A stretch of 64,000 nucleotides of DNA from Cellulosimicrobium cellulans (GTDB lineage Bacteria > Actinomycetota > Actinomycetes > Actinomycetales > Cellulomonadaceae): positions 496,001 to 560,000 of the forward strand of contig NZ_JAMXST010000004.1 of NCBI RefSeq assembly GCF_024124905.1. Reading direction: 5' to 3'. Made by a program: the position numbers and the translations under genes. Each line of letters starts with the position of its first letter. Within the stretch, counting starts at the first letter, position 1. The notes under the pieces were generated by a model. It was not told the origin of the DNA. It made no database searches and saw only the letters and a program-made list of their open reading frames with translations. Below, in pieces: positions 37,840 to 47,245 of the stretch.

Positions 37840-39221
37840 CCACCTCGACGATCCCGACAGCACACCCTCCCATCCGCGCCCCGCGGCGGCCCGTCGCGCG
37901 CATCGCGCTCGCCGCGCTGCTCGCCCTCGTCGTGACCACGTCCGCGACCGTCGTCGGCACGGTCGTCGGTGCCGCTCCCGCGCACGCGGCGGCGCGCGTG
38001 ACCGTGACGAACGACCAGGGCCGCGCGGAGGCTGATGCGACGTACGCGACGACGCTCACGCTCAGCGGCTCCGGGTTCCAGTCGATCCAGGGGGCGTTCG
38101 GCGGCGTGTACGTGTTCTTCGGCTGGGTGTCCGACCCCGCGGGCGGGTCGTGGGCACCGAGCCGCGGCGGCAGCACCGGCGCGGACTACCGGTACGTGCC
38201 CGACTCGGAGCAGGCCGACAACCAGGGCTTCCAGAAGTTCGTCGCCTTCCCGGGCTCGGACACGGAGTACGCCGCGAACGGCGGCGTGGTCGCCGCGGAC
38301 GGGACGTGGTCGACGCGGCTCGTGGTCCCGGGCCCGACGTTCCAGGCGCTCGACCGCGGCGGGAACGCCGTGACCGTCGACTGCCGCGAGGTGCAGTGCG
38401 GGGTCATCACGATCGGCGCGCACGGCGTGCCGAACGCCAACAACGAGACGTTCACGCCGGTCGCGTTCACCGACGCCCAGGCGGGAGGCGGCACCGCCGC
38501 CGGCACGACGCCGGGCGCAGCGGACCAGGGCACGGTGGCGCAGGGCGAGACCGGCGATGCCACGCCACCGCCCGCACCCGCGGCCGCGGCCGGCACGGCG
38601 ACGATCGGCGTCGACCAGGCGACCGCCGTCGCGGGCCGCGCGCTGAGCTTCGTGGCGCAGGGCTTCCAGCCGGGGGAGCAGGTCGTGGGGGTCCTGGACG
38701 ACGGCGTGCTCGCCATCGGGCCGCTCACGGCCGGGAACCAGGGCGAGGTCGCGGGCCTGCTCGAGCTGCCCGCGGACCTACGGGTCGGGACGCACGTCCT
38801 CCGCCTGACGGGTGCCGGGTCGGGCCTCGCGCCCGAGGTCGAGATCACGGTCCGCAAGGACCCCGCCGCGGTGGCCGCGGAGGAGGCCGCGGCCGAGGCC
38901 GCCGCGAGCGCCGGGCAGGGGTACTCGCCGGCCGAGATCGCCGTCGGCGTGGCGGCGCTCGTCCTGCTCCTCGTGCTCGTCTCGTCGTTCGTCTCCGCAC
39001 GTCGGCGGCGCCGCGCGGCGCGCCCGGGCGCGGCAGCGTCCGGCGAGGCCGAGGCCGCGCAGGAGGCGACGGCGGACGTCGGACCCGGGGGCGGGGCGGT
39101 GGCACCACCGGTCCCGGCCTTCCACGGCGGCCCGCGCGTCGACGCTCGCGACGACGCGCCGACCCAGAGCCTGCCGCCCGTGGTCGTCCCGCAGGGTGAG
39201 CCCGTGGGACGGCACGCATGA
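37836..39221 (+). CDS. Secreted, membrane-anchored protein of the haem locus, unknown domain
   Basis: A 461-residue protein: twin-basic N terminus, signal segment about 25-50 (cleavage after AHA), then a beta-rich domain (about 52-215) with the pattern TLTLSGSGFQSIQGAFGG and VYVFFGWVSDPAG and two Cys (VDCREVQCGV). A Gly/Pro/Ala linker leads to an Ig-like domain (about 248-345), a membrane helix (about 366-387) with a basic stop signal (RRRRR), and a disordered cytoplasmic tail. Paired domains of this kind occur beside HtaA genes. Probably a surface component of haem capture; the first domain has no name I can give. Confidence 0.65.
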   Translation: MTTSTIPTAHPPIRAPRRPVARIALAALLALVVTTSATVVGTVVGAAPAHAAARVTVTNDQGRAEADATYATTLTLSGSGFQSIQGAFGGVYVFFGWVSDPAGGSWAPSRGGSTGADYRYVPDSEQADNQGFQKFVAFPGSDTEYAANGGVVAADGTWSTRLVVPGPTFQALDRGGNAVTVDCREVQCGVITIGAHGVPNANNETFTPVAFTDAQAGGGTAAGTTPGAADQGTVAQGETGDATPPPAPAAAAGTATIGVDQATAVAGRALSFVAQGFQPGEQVVGVLDDGVLAIGPLTAGNQGEVAGLLELPADLRVGTHVLRLTGAGSGLAPEVEITVRKDPAAVAAEEAAAEAAASAGQGYSPAEIAVGVAALVLLLVLVSSFVSARRRRRAARPGAAASGEAEAAQEATADVGPGGGAVAPPVPAFHGGPRVDARDDAPTQSLPPVVVPQGEPVGRHA

Positions 39222-40603
39222 GCGCCGGGACGCGCGCGCGGCGCTGGGTCGCCCGGGTCGCGGCGCTCGCGGGGATCGGGCTGGTGGCGCTCGCGGGCAC
39301 GGTCGGGCCCGGGGCGGCCGCCGCGACCGCGACTGGTGGGAGCCTCGGTACGGGGCTGGGCATCGACGACGACGGCCGACCGGACTCGGCGGGGCTGCCG
39401 GTGACGGTGACGGTCCCGACGCTGGACGCCGCCGGCGGGCCGTTCACCGTGTCCGACGCCCAGCTCCGGTGGGGCCTCAACCACGAGGCGGGCAGCGCCG
39501 CGTTCTTCGGTGGCTGCAACTTCCTCATGGCGGGCGTGCCCGGGAGAGACGGCGACACGCACGGCGGCACGGTCTGGACCGAGGCCCACGGCTTCTACCG
39601 CGCGAGCGAGGGCGACGTCCGCGTCGTGCGCACCGACGCGTCCGGCGTGGAGCGCACCGCGAGCTTCGCGACGCGGTGCCAGGCGCCCGACGGGCAGCAG
39701 GTGTCGCTCGCGAACAACCTCAGCACGGGCGGGCAGGTCGTCGTCGACGGCGGCGTCGGGACCGTGGACCCCGAGGCCGGGACCGCGACGATCCGGTGGA
39801 AGGGCACCTTCACGACCGTCTTCTACGGCGGCCTGACCTACTGGTGGGCCAGCGATCCCGTGCTCACCGTCCGGGCCGACGGCACGGGCGAGCTCACCGC
39901 GACCGCGGGCGGGTTCGGCACGTCCATGGAGGACATGACCCGGTGGGAGCGGCTGCCCGCGACGCAGGTCGTGCTCGCGGACCTCGAGAAGGTCCTGCTG
40001 GGCGACCGCGCCGGCTTCCGCGCCGTGCCGCGCTACCTCGGCGTCACGACGGCCGCGACCGGCCTCACCGTGCGGCAGGCGGCACGGACGAGCGACAACG
40101 CCGCCCACTGGGGGGCCTTCCCCACGAGCTTCGTGCAGTTCCAGGTGCGGACCGGGCAGGCCGCGTACTGGTACACGTCGGGCGGCCAGCGCGACTGGGC
40201 GAAGGTCGCGGCGCCGCTGTACGTGAGCTACGACGCCGACGCGCCCGTCCCGCAGGAGCCGGGCGGCGGGGCGACGCCGCCGGTGGGGACGGTGTCCAAC
40301 CCCGTGCTCACGCCCCCCGGCGTCCGCACCGGGCCCGGCGCGGGGACCGGGAGCGGCTCGTCCGTCCCCCGGGCGCCGTCGTCGCTCGGACCGCCGACGG
40401 ACACGGCCGCGCCCGTCGCGTTCCTCGCGAGCCCCGCCGCCACGATCGGCGCAACGCGCACCGGGCTCGTGCCTGAGCTCGCGGACGCCCTGCGCGACCC
40501 GTCGCAACGGCTCGCGCTCATGACCACCGGGCTGCTGCTCGCCTCCGCGGGCACTGTCGTCGGGTTCCGGAAGGGCTGGCTCGTCCTGCCCTTCCGGGGA
40601 TAG
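39218..40603 (+). CDS. HtaA-domain surface protein, membrane-anchored
   Basis: A 461-residue protein: signal segment about 12-36, then an HtaA-type haem-binding domain (about 70-330) with VSDAQLRWGLNHEAGS at its start and the later FYGGLTYWWASDPVLTVRADGTGEL stretch, which is the conserved HtaA pattern. A Pro/Gly/Ser linker (about 335-425) and a C-terminal membrane helix (about 433-452) with a short basic end anchor it outside. HtaA proteins of Corynebacterium take haem from haemoglobin and pass it to HmuT. ATG 39218 overlaps the preceding stop. Confidence 0.8.
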   Translation: MSAGTRARRWVARVAALAGIGLVALAGTVGPGAAAATATGGSLGTGLGIDDDGRPDSAGLPVTVTVPTLDAAGGPFTVSDAQLRWGLNHEAGSAAFFGGCNFLMAGVPGRDGDTHGGTVWTEAHGFYRASEGDVRVVRTDASGVERTASFATRCQAPDGQQVSLANNLSTGGQVVVDGGVGTVDPEAGTATIRWKGTFTTVFYGGLTYWWASDPVLTVRADGTGELTATAGGFGTSMEDMTRWERLPATQVVLADLEKVLLGDRAGFRAVPRYLGVTTAATGLTVRQAARTSDNAAHWGAFPTSFVQFQVRTGQAAYWYTSGGQRDWAKVAAPLYVSYDADAPVPQEPGGGATPPVGTVSNPVLTPPGVRTGPGAGTGSGSSVPRAPSSLGPPTDTAAPVAFLASPAATIGATRTGLVPELADALRDPSQRLALMTTGLLLASAGTVVGFRKGWLVLPFRG

Positions 40604-40607
40604 AGGT

Positions 40608-40657
40608 CCGCCCCGCCGTCGGACCCGGGCTGGCACCCGGACCCGACGGCAGGGCGG
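40608..40657 (+). terminator. Imperfect hairpin inside the haem operon
   Basis: 22-nt arms (40608-40629 and 40636-40657) match at 19 positions around a 6-nt loop, just past the stop of the membrane-anchored HtaA gene. It may be a partial terminator or an mRNA-processing barrier that sets a lower level for the two downstream genes. Confidence 0.6.
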
Positions 40658-40767
40658 TCGCGCCGGCTCGTCCGGCATCGCGCACGCGGGCAGCGCGCGC
40701 GCCCACCACTCACGAGAGCACCACTCACGGAGCACAGGAGCCGGCACGGCCGGCACGAGAGGACATC

Positions 40768-42150
40768 ATGCACACGCACAGACATCGGACGCGACCCACG
40801 CACCGGCTGGTCGCCGGCGCCGCCGTCGCCGCGATCGGCCTCGGCACGGTCTGGGTCGCCGCGCCCGCCCAGGCGGCCGAGCAGACCGTCGAGGGGGCCT
40901 CCTTCGTGTGGGGCCTCAACGGCTACGCGCAGAAGGGCATCTTCGGCCCCTGGTCGTACAAGAACCTCACGGGCGACGCCGCCCAGCTCGTCGGGAGCGT
41001 CTCCGGCGGGACGCAGTCCGAGTACGTCGTCGACCCGGTCCCGGCCACGTCGTTCCCGGCCGAGCACGCGGGCAAGACCCCCAACGCGGTCAAGTTCACC
41101 GAGGGCTCCGGCACGTACGACGCGGACACGCACGAGCTCGCTCTCGCGTGGTCCGGCAGCTACACGGTCAACGCCTACCCGGCCCAGTTCGGCGCTCCCG
41201 ACGAGATCTACGCGAACCCGCAGCTCGTCGTCGAGGCGGACGGCTCCGGCTCGTTCAGCGCGGAGTTCACGCTCGGCGCAGGCATCGACATGTCCGGCAA
41301 CCCCGTCGACGAGCAGAGCTACGGACGCCTCGACCTCGTGACGTTCTCCCCGGGCTCGGTCGATGTCGTCGACGCCGACACGGTCCGCATCACGCCCGAC
41401 TTCCAGGGCATCGAGGTCGACCCCGCCGACAGCTCGCCGCAGACGCGCAACTGCGTCGCGTCGGGCACCGCGACGGGCTGGTGGGGCTCGTGGGCGCCCG
41501 AGTTCGTCAACACGCTGCCGGGCAGCGTCCGCCCGCACTTCTACTCGACCGGCTGCGGCGGCATGCAGGACCTCAAGCCGGCCCTGCCGATCGACGTCAC
41601 CTACGCGGTCGACGCCGGCCCCGTCGACCCGGGTGGTCCGGGTGAGCCCGAGGAGCCCGGCGAGGGCGACGTGCCGATCGACGTGACCGTGCCCGAGGTC
41701 GAGGAGCCCGAGGAGCCGGGCGAGTTCGTCTGGACGATCGAGGGCGGCACCCCGGCCGTGAGCCTCGGCACCGCGACCGTGCGCGACGGCTCGTTCGTCG
41801 CGAGCGGCGTGCTGCCGAAGGTGACGATCACCGACACGCGCGCGGGCCAGCCTGCGTGGGCGATCAACGGGTCCGTGAGCGACTTCGCGTCGGGCAGCAA
41901 GACGTTCTCCGGCAAGTACCTCGGCTGGGGCCCGGCGCTCGCCGGGGACAACACGGTGGGCGCGGGCAACGGCCGCGTCGTCGTCGCGGGCGAGGGCGAG
42001 GGCCTCAAGGCGTCCTCCACGCTCGCGTCGGCTCCTGCCGGCCACCCGAAGGGCTCGGTCCAGGCCGAGGCCGCGATCGACCTGCGCCTGCCGCTCGACA
42101 CGGGGGCCGGGGACTACACCGGCATCCTGACCCTCACCGCGGTGGGCTGA
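40768..42150 (+). CDS. Secreted HtaA-domain protein with C-terminal WxL-like domain
   Basis: A 460-residue secreted protein without a membrane anchor. Signal peptide to about A37 (AQA). The HtaA domain (about 40-285) starts SFVWGLNGYAQKG, with Y53 at the position of the haem-ligand Tyr. A Pro/Glu-rich linker follows (about 288-322). The C-terminal 135 residues resemble a WxL surface domain: TDTRAGQPAWAING (W364), a core rich in Gly and small residues, and a closing DTGAGDYTGILTLTAV where Firmicutes have YTATLTWTL. WxL domains bind cell wall and WxL-interacting proteins, and the next gene encodes one. AGAGGA lies 4-5 nt before ATG 40768. Confidence 0.75.
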   Translation: MHTHRHRTRPTHRLVAGAAVAAIGLGTVWVAAPAQAAEQTVEGASFVWGLNGYAQKGIFGPWSYKNLTGDAAQLVGSVSGGTQSEYVVDPVPATSFPAEHAGKTPNAVKFTEGSGTYDADTHELALAWSGSYTVNAYPAQFGAPDEIYANPQLVVEADGSGSFSAEFTLGAGIDMSGNPVDEQSYGRLDLVTFSPGSVDVVDADTVRITPDFQGIEVDPADSSPQTRNCVASGTATGWWGSWAPEFVNTLPGSVRPHFYSTGCGGMQDLKPALPIDVTYAVDAGPVDPGGPGEPEEPGEGDVPIDVTVPEVEEPEEPGEFVWTIEGGTPAVSLGTATVRDGSFVASGVLPKVTITDTRAGQPAWAINGSVSDFASGSKTFSGKYLGWGPALAGDNTVGAGNGRVVVAGEGEGLKASSTLASAPAGHPKGSVQAEAAIDLRLPLDTGAGDYTGILTLTAVG

Positions 42151-42158
42151 CCGGACCG

Positions 42159-43439
42159 ATGAACCGAGACGCCGCCGCCCCCGTCCGTACGCACCGCCCC
42201 GCACGGGGCGCGGCGGCGCTCGTCGGTGCGCTCGCCGCCCTGCTCGCGCTCGTCCCTGCCGGGGCGGCGCGGGCGGGGGGCGAGGTGCCCACGGTGCCCG
42301 TGGCGCCCGTGGTCTCCGCCCTCACGGGGGACACCACGGGCGACCTGAGCTGGGGTCTGCTGCCCGCCGACAACGACCACGGCACCGACCGGCCCAACTT
42401 CTCCTACGCCGTCGGACGCGGAGACACGATCTCCGACACCGTCGTCCTGACCAACCACTCCGCGCAGCGCCTCGAGCTGCGCACCTACGCCGCCGACGCG
42501 TTCACGACGACGTCCGGGCAGCTCGACCTGCTCCCCGCCGGGGAGACGTCCTCGGACCTCGGGTCGTGGATCGCCCTGGGGGCCGGCACGGTCACGGTCG
42601 ACCCTGGCCAGTCCCTCGACGTCCCGTTCACGATCACCGTGCCCGACGACGCCTCGCCCGGCGACCACTCCGCCGGGGTCATCACCTCCCTCGTCCAGCA
42701 GGCGTCCGCGTCCACCGTCGCGCTCGACCGGCGTCTGGCGCTGCGCGTGCACGCGCGCGTCGAGGGTGCCCTGGCCCCGACGGTCGAGGTGAGCGACGTG
42801 GAGGTGGTCCACCACGACGTCGCGAACCCCTTCGGCACGTCGTCAGCGACCGTGCGGTACACCCTGACCAACACGGGGAACGCGCGCGTCGTGCCGGCCG
42901 AGTCCGTCACCGTGACCGGGCCGTTCGGCTGGGCGACCATCACCGGGGGTGACGGTGAGCTGCCGGAGCTGCTCCCCGGCTCGGCGCTCGAGCGCGAGGT
43001 CGCCGTGACCGGGGTGCGACCCCTGGGCCGCGCCGACGCCTCGGTGACCGTCACCGCCACAGCCGTCGGGATCGGCGGGGGAGCGACGGCGAGCGACGAC
43101 GGCGGCGCGCAGACCTGGGCGGTCCCGTGGGCCGCTCTCGCGCTCGTCGGTCTGGTGCTGCTCGTCGCGCTGCGCGGCCCGGCGCTCGTCGCCGCGCTCC
43201 GTCGTCGTCGGGCCGCGAGGGCCGCCGCGGGCGGCGGCCGGGCGGCCGGCCCCGCGACCTCGACCTCGGGCGCGGTCCCGGAGAGCTCGGCGGCGGACCC
43301 CGCCCCGGAGGCGGGTGCCGCCGCGCCGGACCCGTCCGCGCTGACCACCGACCAGCTCGAGGAAGCCCTGGAACGCGCCCGCGCCGAGGGCCGCGCGCAG
43401 ACGCTCGCGGAGCGCGGCGGCCGCGAACCGGAGGCCTGA
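42159..43439 (+). CDS. DUF916 (WxL-interacting protein-like) membrane protein
   Basis: A 426-residue type I membrane protein. Signal segment about 18-42. The first Ig-like domain (about 55-160) has the DUF916 pattern: LLPADNDHGTDRPNFSYAVG, then VVLTNHSAQRLELRTYAADAF, and TVPDDASPGDHSAGVI. A second Ig-like domain (about 165-300) takes the place of the usual WxL-binding domain. A membrane helix lies at about 318-338, followed by an Ala/Pro/Glu tail ending in a helical LEEALERARAEGRA segment. It starts 8 nt after the HtaA/WxL-like gene, so the pair is co-expressed, as WxL proteins and their partners are in Firmicutes. Confidence 0.75.
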   Translation: MNRDAAAPVRTHRPARGAAALVGALAALLALVPAGAARAGGEVPTVPVAPVVSALTGDTTGDLSWGLLPADNDHGTDRPNFSYAVGRGDTISDTVVLTNHSAQRLELRTYAADAFTTTSGQLDLLPAGETSSDLGSWIALGAGTVTVDPGQSLDVPFTITVPDDASPGDHSAGVITSLVQQASASTVALDRRLALRVHARVEGALAPTVEVSDVEVVHHDVANPFGTSSATVRYTLTNTGNARVVPAESVTVTGPFGWATITGGDGELPELLPGSALEREVAVTGVRPLGRADASVTVTATAVGIGGGATASDDGGAQTWAVPWAALALVGLVLLVALRGPALVAALRRRRAARAAAGGGRAAGPATSTSGAVPESSAADPAPEAGAAAPDPSALTTDQLEEALERARAEGRAQTLAERGGREPEA

Positions 43440-43494
43440 CTCCCGCGGTGGTCCGACACGTGGTCGGGCGGCGCCGTCGCGAGGGGTGGACACG

Positions 43495-43500
43495 TATCCT
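43495..43500 (+). promoter_or_regulatory. -10 box TATCCT of the threonine operon
   Basis: TANNNT hexamer; the predicted start near 43507 gives a leader of about 108 nt. No clear -35 box. Confidence 0.45.
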
Positions 43501-43549
43501 GTCGCTGCCGCTCCCACGCCCGACCCGTCGCCCCGCGCGACGGCGCGGC

Positions 43550-43569
43550 ACCGGTCACCCGTGACCGGT
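43550..43569. promoter_or_regulatory. 20-bp palindrome in the hom leader
   Basis: ACCGGTCAC and its inverse (43550-43558, 43561-43569) flank 2 bp, about 45 nt after the predicted start; either an operator or a leader hairpin. Confidence 0.5.
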
Positions 43570-43614
43570 CCCGGGCCCGGGAGCTCGCCCGCCCGTCCCC
43601 GAGGAAGGTCCGTC

Positions 43615-44955
43615 GTGCCCCCTGCCGCCGAGTCCCACCCGCCCCTGCGCGTCGCCCTGCTGGGGTGCGGCGTCGTCGGCACCCAGGTCGCGCGGCTGCT
43701 GACGGAGCAGGCGGACGACCTCGCCTCGCGCGTGGGCGCCCGCCTCGAGCTCGTCGGGATCGCGGTACGGAACGCGGCCGCGCCGCGCGCCGCGTCGGTC
43801 GACCGCTCGCTCCTGACCGAGGACGCGGAGGATCTCGTCGCGCGCGCCGACATCGTCGTCGAGGTCATGGGCGGCATCGAGCCCGCCCGGTCGCTCCTGC
43901 TGCGCGCGATCGACGCCGGCGCTGCCGTCGTCACGGCGAACAAGGCGCTGCTCGCCGAGGACGGACCGACGCTCTACAAGGCCGCCGACGCGGCCGGCGT
44001 CGACATCTACTTCGAGGCCGCCGTCGCGGGCGCGATCCCCATCGTGCGCCCGGTGCGCGAGTCGCTCGCGGGCGACCGCGTGCGCCGCGTGCTCGGCATC
44101 GTCAACGGGACCACGAACTACGTCCTCGACCAGATGGCCACCACGGGCATGGACCTCGAGGAGGCCGTCAAGGAGGCGCAGGACCTCGGCTACGCGGAGG
44201 CGGACCCGACGGCCGACGTCGAGGGCTACGACGCCGCGGCCAAGGCCGCGATCCTCGCGAGCCTCGCCTTCCACACCCGCGTCTCCCTCGACGACGTCGC
44301 GCGCGAGGGCATCATGTCCGTCACCGCCGACGACGTCGCGTGGGCGGCGCAAACCGGCCACGTCATCAAGCTCCTCGCCATCGCGGAGCGGCGCGAGGGT
44401 GCCTCGGTGGGCGCGTCGGCCGGCGTCTCGGTGCGCGTGCACCCGGCGCTCGTGCCGACGTCGCACCCCCTCGCGAACGTCCGCGGGTCGTTCAACGCGG
44501 TGTTCGTCGAGGCGGAGTCCGCGGGCGAGCTCATGTTCTACGGGCGGGGCGCCGGCGGCGCGCCCACGGCGTCGGCGGTCCTGGGCGACGTGGTCTCGGC
44601 CGCGCGCCACCGCGTGCTCGGGGGCAAGGGCCCGCAGGAGTCCACCTACGCCGAGCTCGCGATCCTCCCGGCGAGCGCGGCCGTGACCCGCTACCAGGTG
44701 CGCCTCGACGTCGACGACCGCCCGGGCGTGCTCGCGCAGGTCGCGCACGCGCTCGCCGAGCACGACGTCTCCATCGAGGCCGTCCGCCAGCCCGCGGCAC
44801 CGGGCGGTGCGGGCGTCGCGGAGCCCGGGGTCGCCGAGCTCCTCATCACCACGCACGCGGCGCCGGAGTCGGCGCTGTCCGCGACCGTCGCGGCGGTCGC
44901 CGAGCTCGAGCCCGTCCGCACGATCACGTCCGTCCTGAGAGTCGAGGGAGCCTGA
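43615..44955 (+). CDS. hom: Homoserine dehydrogenase with ACT domain
   Basis: A 446-residue enzyme reducing aspartate semialdehyde to homoserine, the branch point to threonine and methionine. The nucleotide-binding start is [18 protein letters not shown]. The catalytic region has [24 protein letters not shown] and [21 protein letters not shown]-terminal ACT domain (about 362-446, [20 protein letters not shown]) is the usual site of threonine feedback inhibition. GTG 43615 has GAGGAAGG 6 nt upstream. First gene of hom-thrC-thrB, each junction a one-base TGATG overlap. Confidence 0.96.
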   Translation: MPPAAESHPPLRVALLGCGVVGTQVARLLTEQADDLASRVGARLELVGIAVRNAAAPRAASVDRSLLTEDAEDLVARADIVVEVMGGIEPARSLLLRAIDAGAAVVTANKALLAEDGPTLYKAADAAGVDIYFEAAVAGAIPIVRPVRESLAGDRVRRVLGIVNGTTNYVLDQMATTGMDLEEAVKEAQDLGYAEADPTADVEGYDAAAKAAILASLAFHTRVSLDDVAREGIMSVTADDVAWAAQTGHVIKLLAIAERREGASVGASAGVSVRVHPALVPTSHPLANVRGSFNAVFVEAESAGELMFYGRGAGGAPTASAVLGDVVSAARHRVLGGKGPQESTYAELAILPASAAVTRYQVRLDVDDRPGVLAQVAHALAEHDVSIEAVRQPAAPGGAGVAEPGVAELLITTHAAPESALSATVAAVAELEPVRTITSVLRVEGA

Positions 44956-46058
44956 TGGCCCACCAGTGGAGAGGCATCATCTCCGAGTACCGCGACCGTC
45001 TGCCGGCGCACGTCGCCGAGCGGATCGTCACGCTCGGCGAGGGCGGCACGCCGCTCGTCGAGGCCCCGGCGCTCTCGGAGCGCACCGGCGCGCAGGTCTT
45101 CGTCAAGGTCGAGGGCATGAACCCCACGGGGTCCTTCAAGGACCGCGGCATGACGACGGCGATCTCCGCGGCCGCGGGCCGCGGCGCCCAGGCGGTCGTG
45201 TGCGCGTCCACGGGCAACACGTCGGCGTCGGCCGCCGCGTACGCCGTGCGCGCCGGGATGACGTGCGCCGTGCTCGTCCCGGACGGCAAGATCGCGATGG
45301 GCAAGCTGAGCCAGGCGATCGCGCACGGCGCGCGCCTGCTCCAGGTCGACGGCAACTTCGACGACTGCCTCGTCGCCGCGCGCAAGCTCGCCGACTCCTA
45401 CCCGGTCGAGCTCGTCAACTCGGTGAACCCCGACCGGATCGAGGGCCAGAAGACCGGCGCGTTCGAGATCGTCGACGCGCTGGGCGACGCGCCCGACATC
45501 CACGCGCTGCCCGTCGGCAACGCGGGGAACATCACCGCGTACTGGAAGGGCTTCCGCGAGTACGCGGGCCAGGGTGCGCCGGGGCACGCGGGCGAGGGGC
45601 TGCCGGCCGTGTCCACGCACGTCCCGCAGATGTGGGGCTTCCAGGCCGCGGGCGCCGCGCCGATCGTCGCGGGCCACCCGATCACCGAGCCGGAGACGAT
45701 CGCGACCGCGATCCGCATCGGCAACCCCGCGTCGTGGGAGCTCGCCGAGGCGGCGCGCGACGAGTCGGGCGGCCTCATCGAGGCCGTCACGGACGAGCAG
45801 ATCCTCGCGGCCCACCGGGTCCTGTCGAGCGAGGTCGGCGTGTTCGTCGAGCCCGCGTCGGCGGCCGGTGTCGCCGGGATCCTCTCGCGCGCCGAGCGCG
45901 GGCTCGTCCCCGCGGGCGCGCGCATCGTCGTCACGGTCACGGGCCACGGGCTCAAGGACCCGCAGTGGGCGCTGCGCACGCTCGACGGGAGCGAGGTCAC
46001 CCCGACGCGCGTGAGCGCCGACGTCGTGTCCATCGCCGACGCCCTCGGGCTCGACTGA
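44955..46058 (+). CDS. thrC: Threonine synthase
   Basis: A 367-residue PLP enzyme converting O-phosphohomoserine to threonine. The PLP lysine is K62 in [12 protein letters not shown]; the [13 protein letters not shown] motif and the glycine-rich [16 protein letters not shown] phosphate loop follow. Length and motifs match the short actinobacterial ThrC. ATG 44955 is coupled to hom and the stop to thrB, so all three are translated together. Confidence 0.96.
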   Translation: MAHQWRGIISEYRDRLPAHVAERIVTLGEGGTPLVEAPALSERTGAQVFVKVEGMNPTGSFKDRGMTTAISAAAGRGAQAVVCASTGNTSASAAAYAVRAGMTCAVLVPDGKIAMGKLSQAIAHGARLLQVDGNFDDCLVAARKLADSYPVELVNSVNPDRIEGQKTGAFEIVDALGDAPDIHALPVGNAGNITAYWKGFREYAGQGAPGHAGEGLPAVSTHVPQMWGFQAAGAAPIVAGHPITEPETIATAIRIGNPASWELAEAARDESGGLIEAVTDEQILAAHRVLSSEVGVFVEPASAAGVAGILSRAERGLVPAGARIVVTVTGHGLKDPQWALRTLDGSEVTPTRVSADVVSIADALGLD

Positions 46059-46984
46059 TGCAGCTCGGCGCGGACCACGTGCGGGTGCGCGTCCCGGCGA
46101 CGAGCGCCAACCTCGGCCCCGGCTTCGACGCGCTGGGGCTGGCGCTCGCTCTCCACGACGTGCTCGAGGTGCGTGCGCTCGCGAGCGACGACGTGGTCGT
46201 CGACGTCGAGGGAGAGGGCGCGGGGGAGGTGCCCGGCGACGCGTCCCACCTCGTGGTGCGCGCCCTGCGGTCCGCGCTCGACGTCGCGGGCGCGCCGCAG
46301 ACGGGCCTGCACCTGACCTGCGTGAACCGCGTCCCGCACGGGCGCGGCCTCGGGTCGTCGGCGGCGGCCGTCGTCGCGGGCATCGTGGCCGCGCGGGCGC
46401 TCGTCGCCGACCCGTCGGTGCTCCACGACGACGTGGCCCTCGACCTCGCGACCGCCATCGAGGGGCACCCGGACAACGCGGCGCCCGCGCTCCTGGGCGG
46501 TGCCACCGTGGCGTGGGACGCCGGGTCCGAGGCGGGCGCCCGCGCGGTGCGGCTCGACGTGCACCCCGAGCTGCGCGCGACCGTGCTCGTGCCCTCGGCG
46601 CGGCTCGCGACCAGCCGGGCGCGGGGCGTGCTCCCGGCCCAGGTGCCGCACGCCGACGCCGCCTTCAACGCCGGGCGCGCCGCGCTCCTCGTCGAGGCGC
46701 TCACCCGGCGGCCCGACCTGCTGCTCGACGCCACGGACGACCGTCTGCACCAGGCGTACCGGGCGGACGTCATGCCGTCGTCGTTCGAGCTCGTCCAGGC
46801 GTTGCGCACCCGCGGCCTCGCGGCGACCGTCTCGGGAGCCGGCCCGACCGTCCTCGTGCTCTCGGCGGCCGACGGGCTGGAGGAGGTCGCGCGCGTCGCG
46901 GACTCCCTCGTCGGGGGGACCGCCGACTGGGCCGTGCGCCGCCTCGACGTCGACACGCGGGGCGTCGTGGCCGAACGGCTCTGA
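46058..46984 (+). CDS. thrB: Homoserine kinase
   Basis: A 308-residue GHMP-family kinase phosphorylating homoserine. GHMP motif 1 is VPATSANLGPGFDALGLAL near the N terminus. The ATP-binding motif is PHGRGLGSSAAAVVAG (about 91-106), and the C-terminal motif is ATVSGAGPTVLVLS. ATG 46058 overlaps the thrC stop by one base. The rho promoter begins inside its last codons; no terminator separates the two. Confidence 0.96.
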   Translation: MQLGADHVRVRVPATSANLGPGFDALGLALALHDVLEVRALASDDVVVDVEGEGAGEVPGDASHLVVRALRSALDVAGAPQTGLHLTCVNRVPHGRGLGSSAAAVVAGIVAARALVADPSVLHDDVALDLATAIEGHPDNAAPALLGGATVAWDAGSEAGARAVRLDVHPELRATVLVPSARLATSRARGVLPAQVPHADAAFNAGRAALLVEALTRRPDLLLDATDDRLHQAYRADVMPSSFELVQALRTRGLAATVSGAGPTVLVLSAADGLEEVARVADSLVGGTADWAVRRLDVDTRGVVAERL

Positions 46985-47008
46985 CCTCGGTCGCGCCGGT
47001 GCTAGGAT
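46980..47008 (+). promoter_or_regulatory. Probable rho promoter (TCTGAC-N17-TAGGAT)
   Basis: TAGGAT (47003-47008) with a partial -35 at 46980-46985 overlapping the thrB stop; predicted start about 47015. Confidence 0.5.
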
Positions 47009-47117
47009 GATTCCAGCCTTCGGTCACGCTCTCGCACCAGTACGTCCGCCCGCAGAGCGCGCTCTCATCCACCGGGTGTGCTGCGACCGAGCAGTCCGAG
47101 AGAAGGCAATCCAGCCC

Positions 47118-47150
47118 CGCGTCAGATGACGTCGTCGTACCACTGACGCG
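47118..47150 (+). promoter_or_regulatory. Hairpin in the long rho leader
   Basis: CGCGTCAG/CTGACGCG stem (47118-47125 and 47143-47150) in a leader of about 230 nt; a second small hairpin, CGGCCGTCACGGCCG, lies near 47170. A long structured leader fits the known autoregulation of rho in other bacteria. Confidence 0.45.
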
Positions 47151-47245
47151 TGGCGACACCTACGCACCGGCCGTCACGGCCGGGCGTCGACCACCCGCGG
47201 CCCGCCCTCTGAGCGGCGGGCGCAAACGAGGGGGAAGGGTCCTTC

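Noticed and set aside
43440-43614. T-box or threonine leader peptide before hom
   Set aside because: No T-box consensus and no short frame rich in Thr or Ile codons was found.
46986-47091. CTCGGTCGC/GCGACCGAG pairing in the rho leader
   Set aside because: The left arm lies upstream of the predicted transcript start, so it would not be in the RNA.
47007-47129. 40-codon upstream frame in the rho leader
   Set aside because: Its ATG overlaps the -10 box, so it would not be transcribed from the predicted promoter; no ribosome site.
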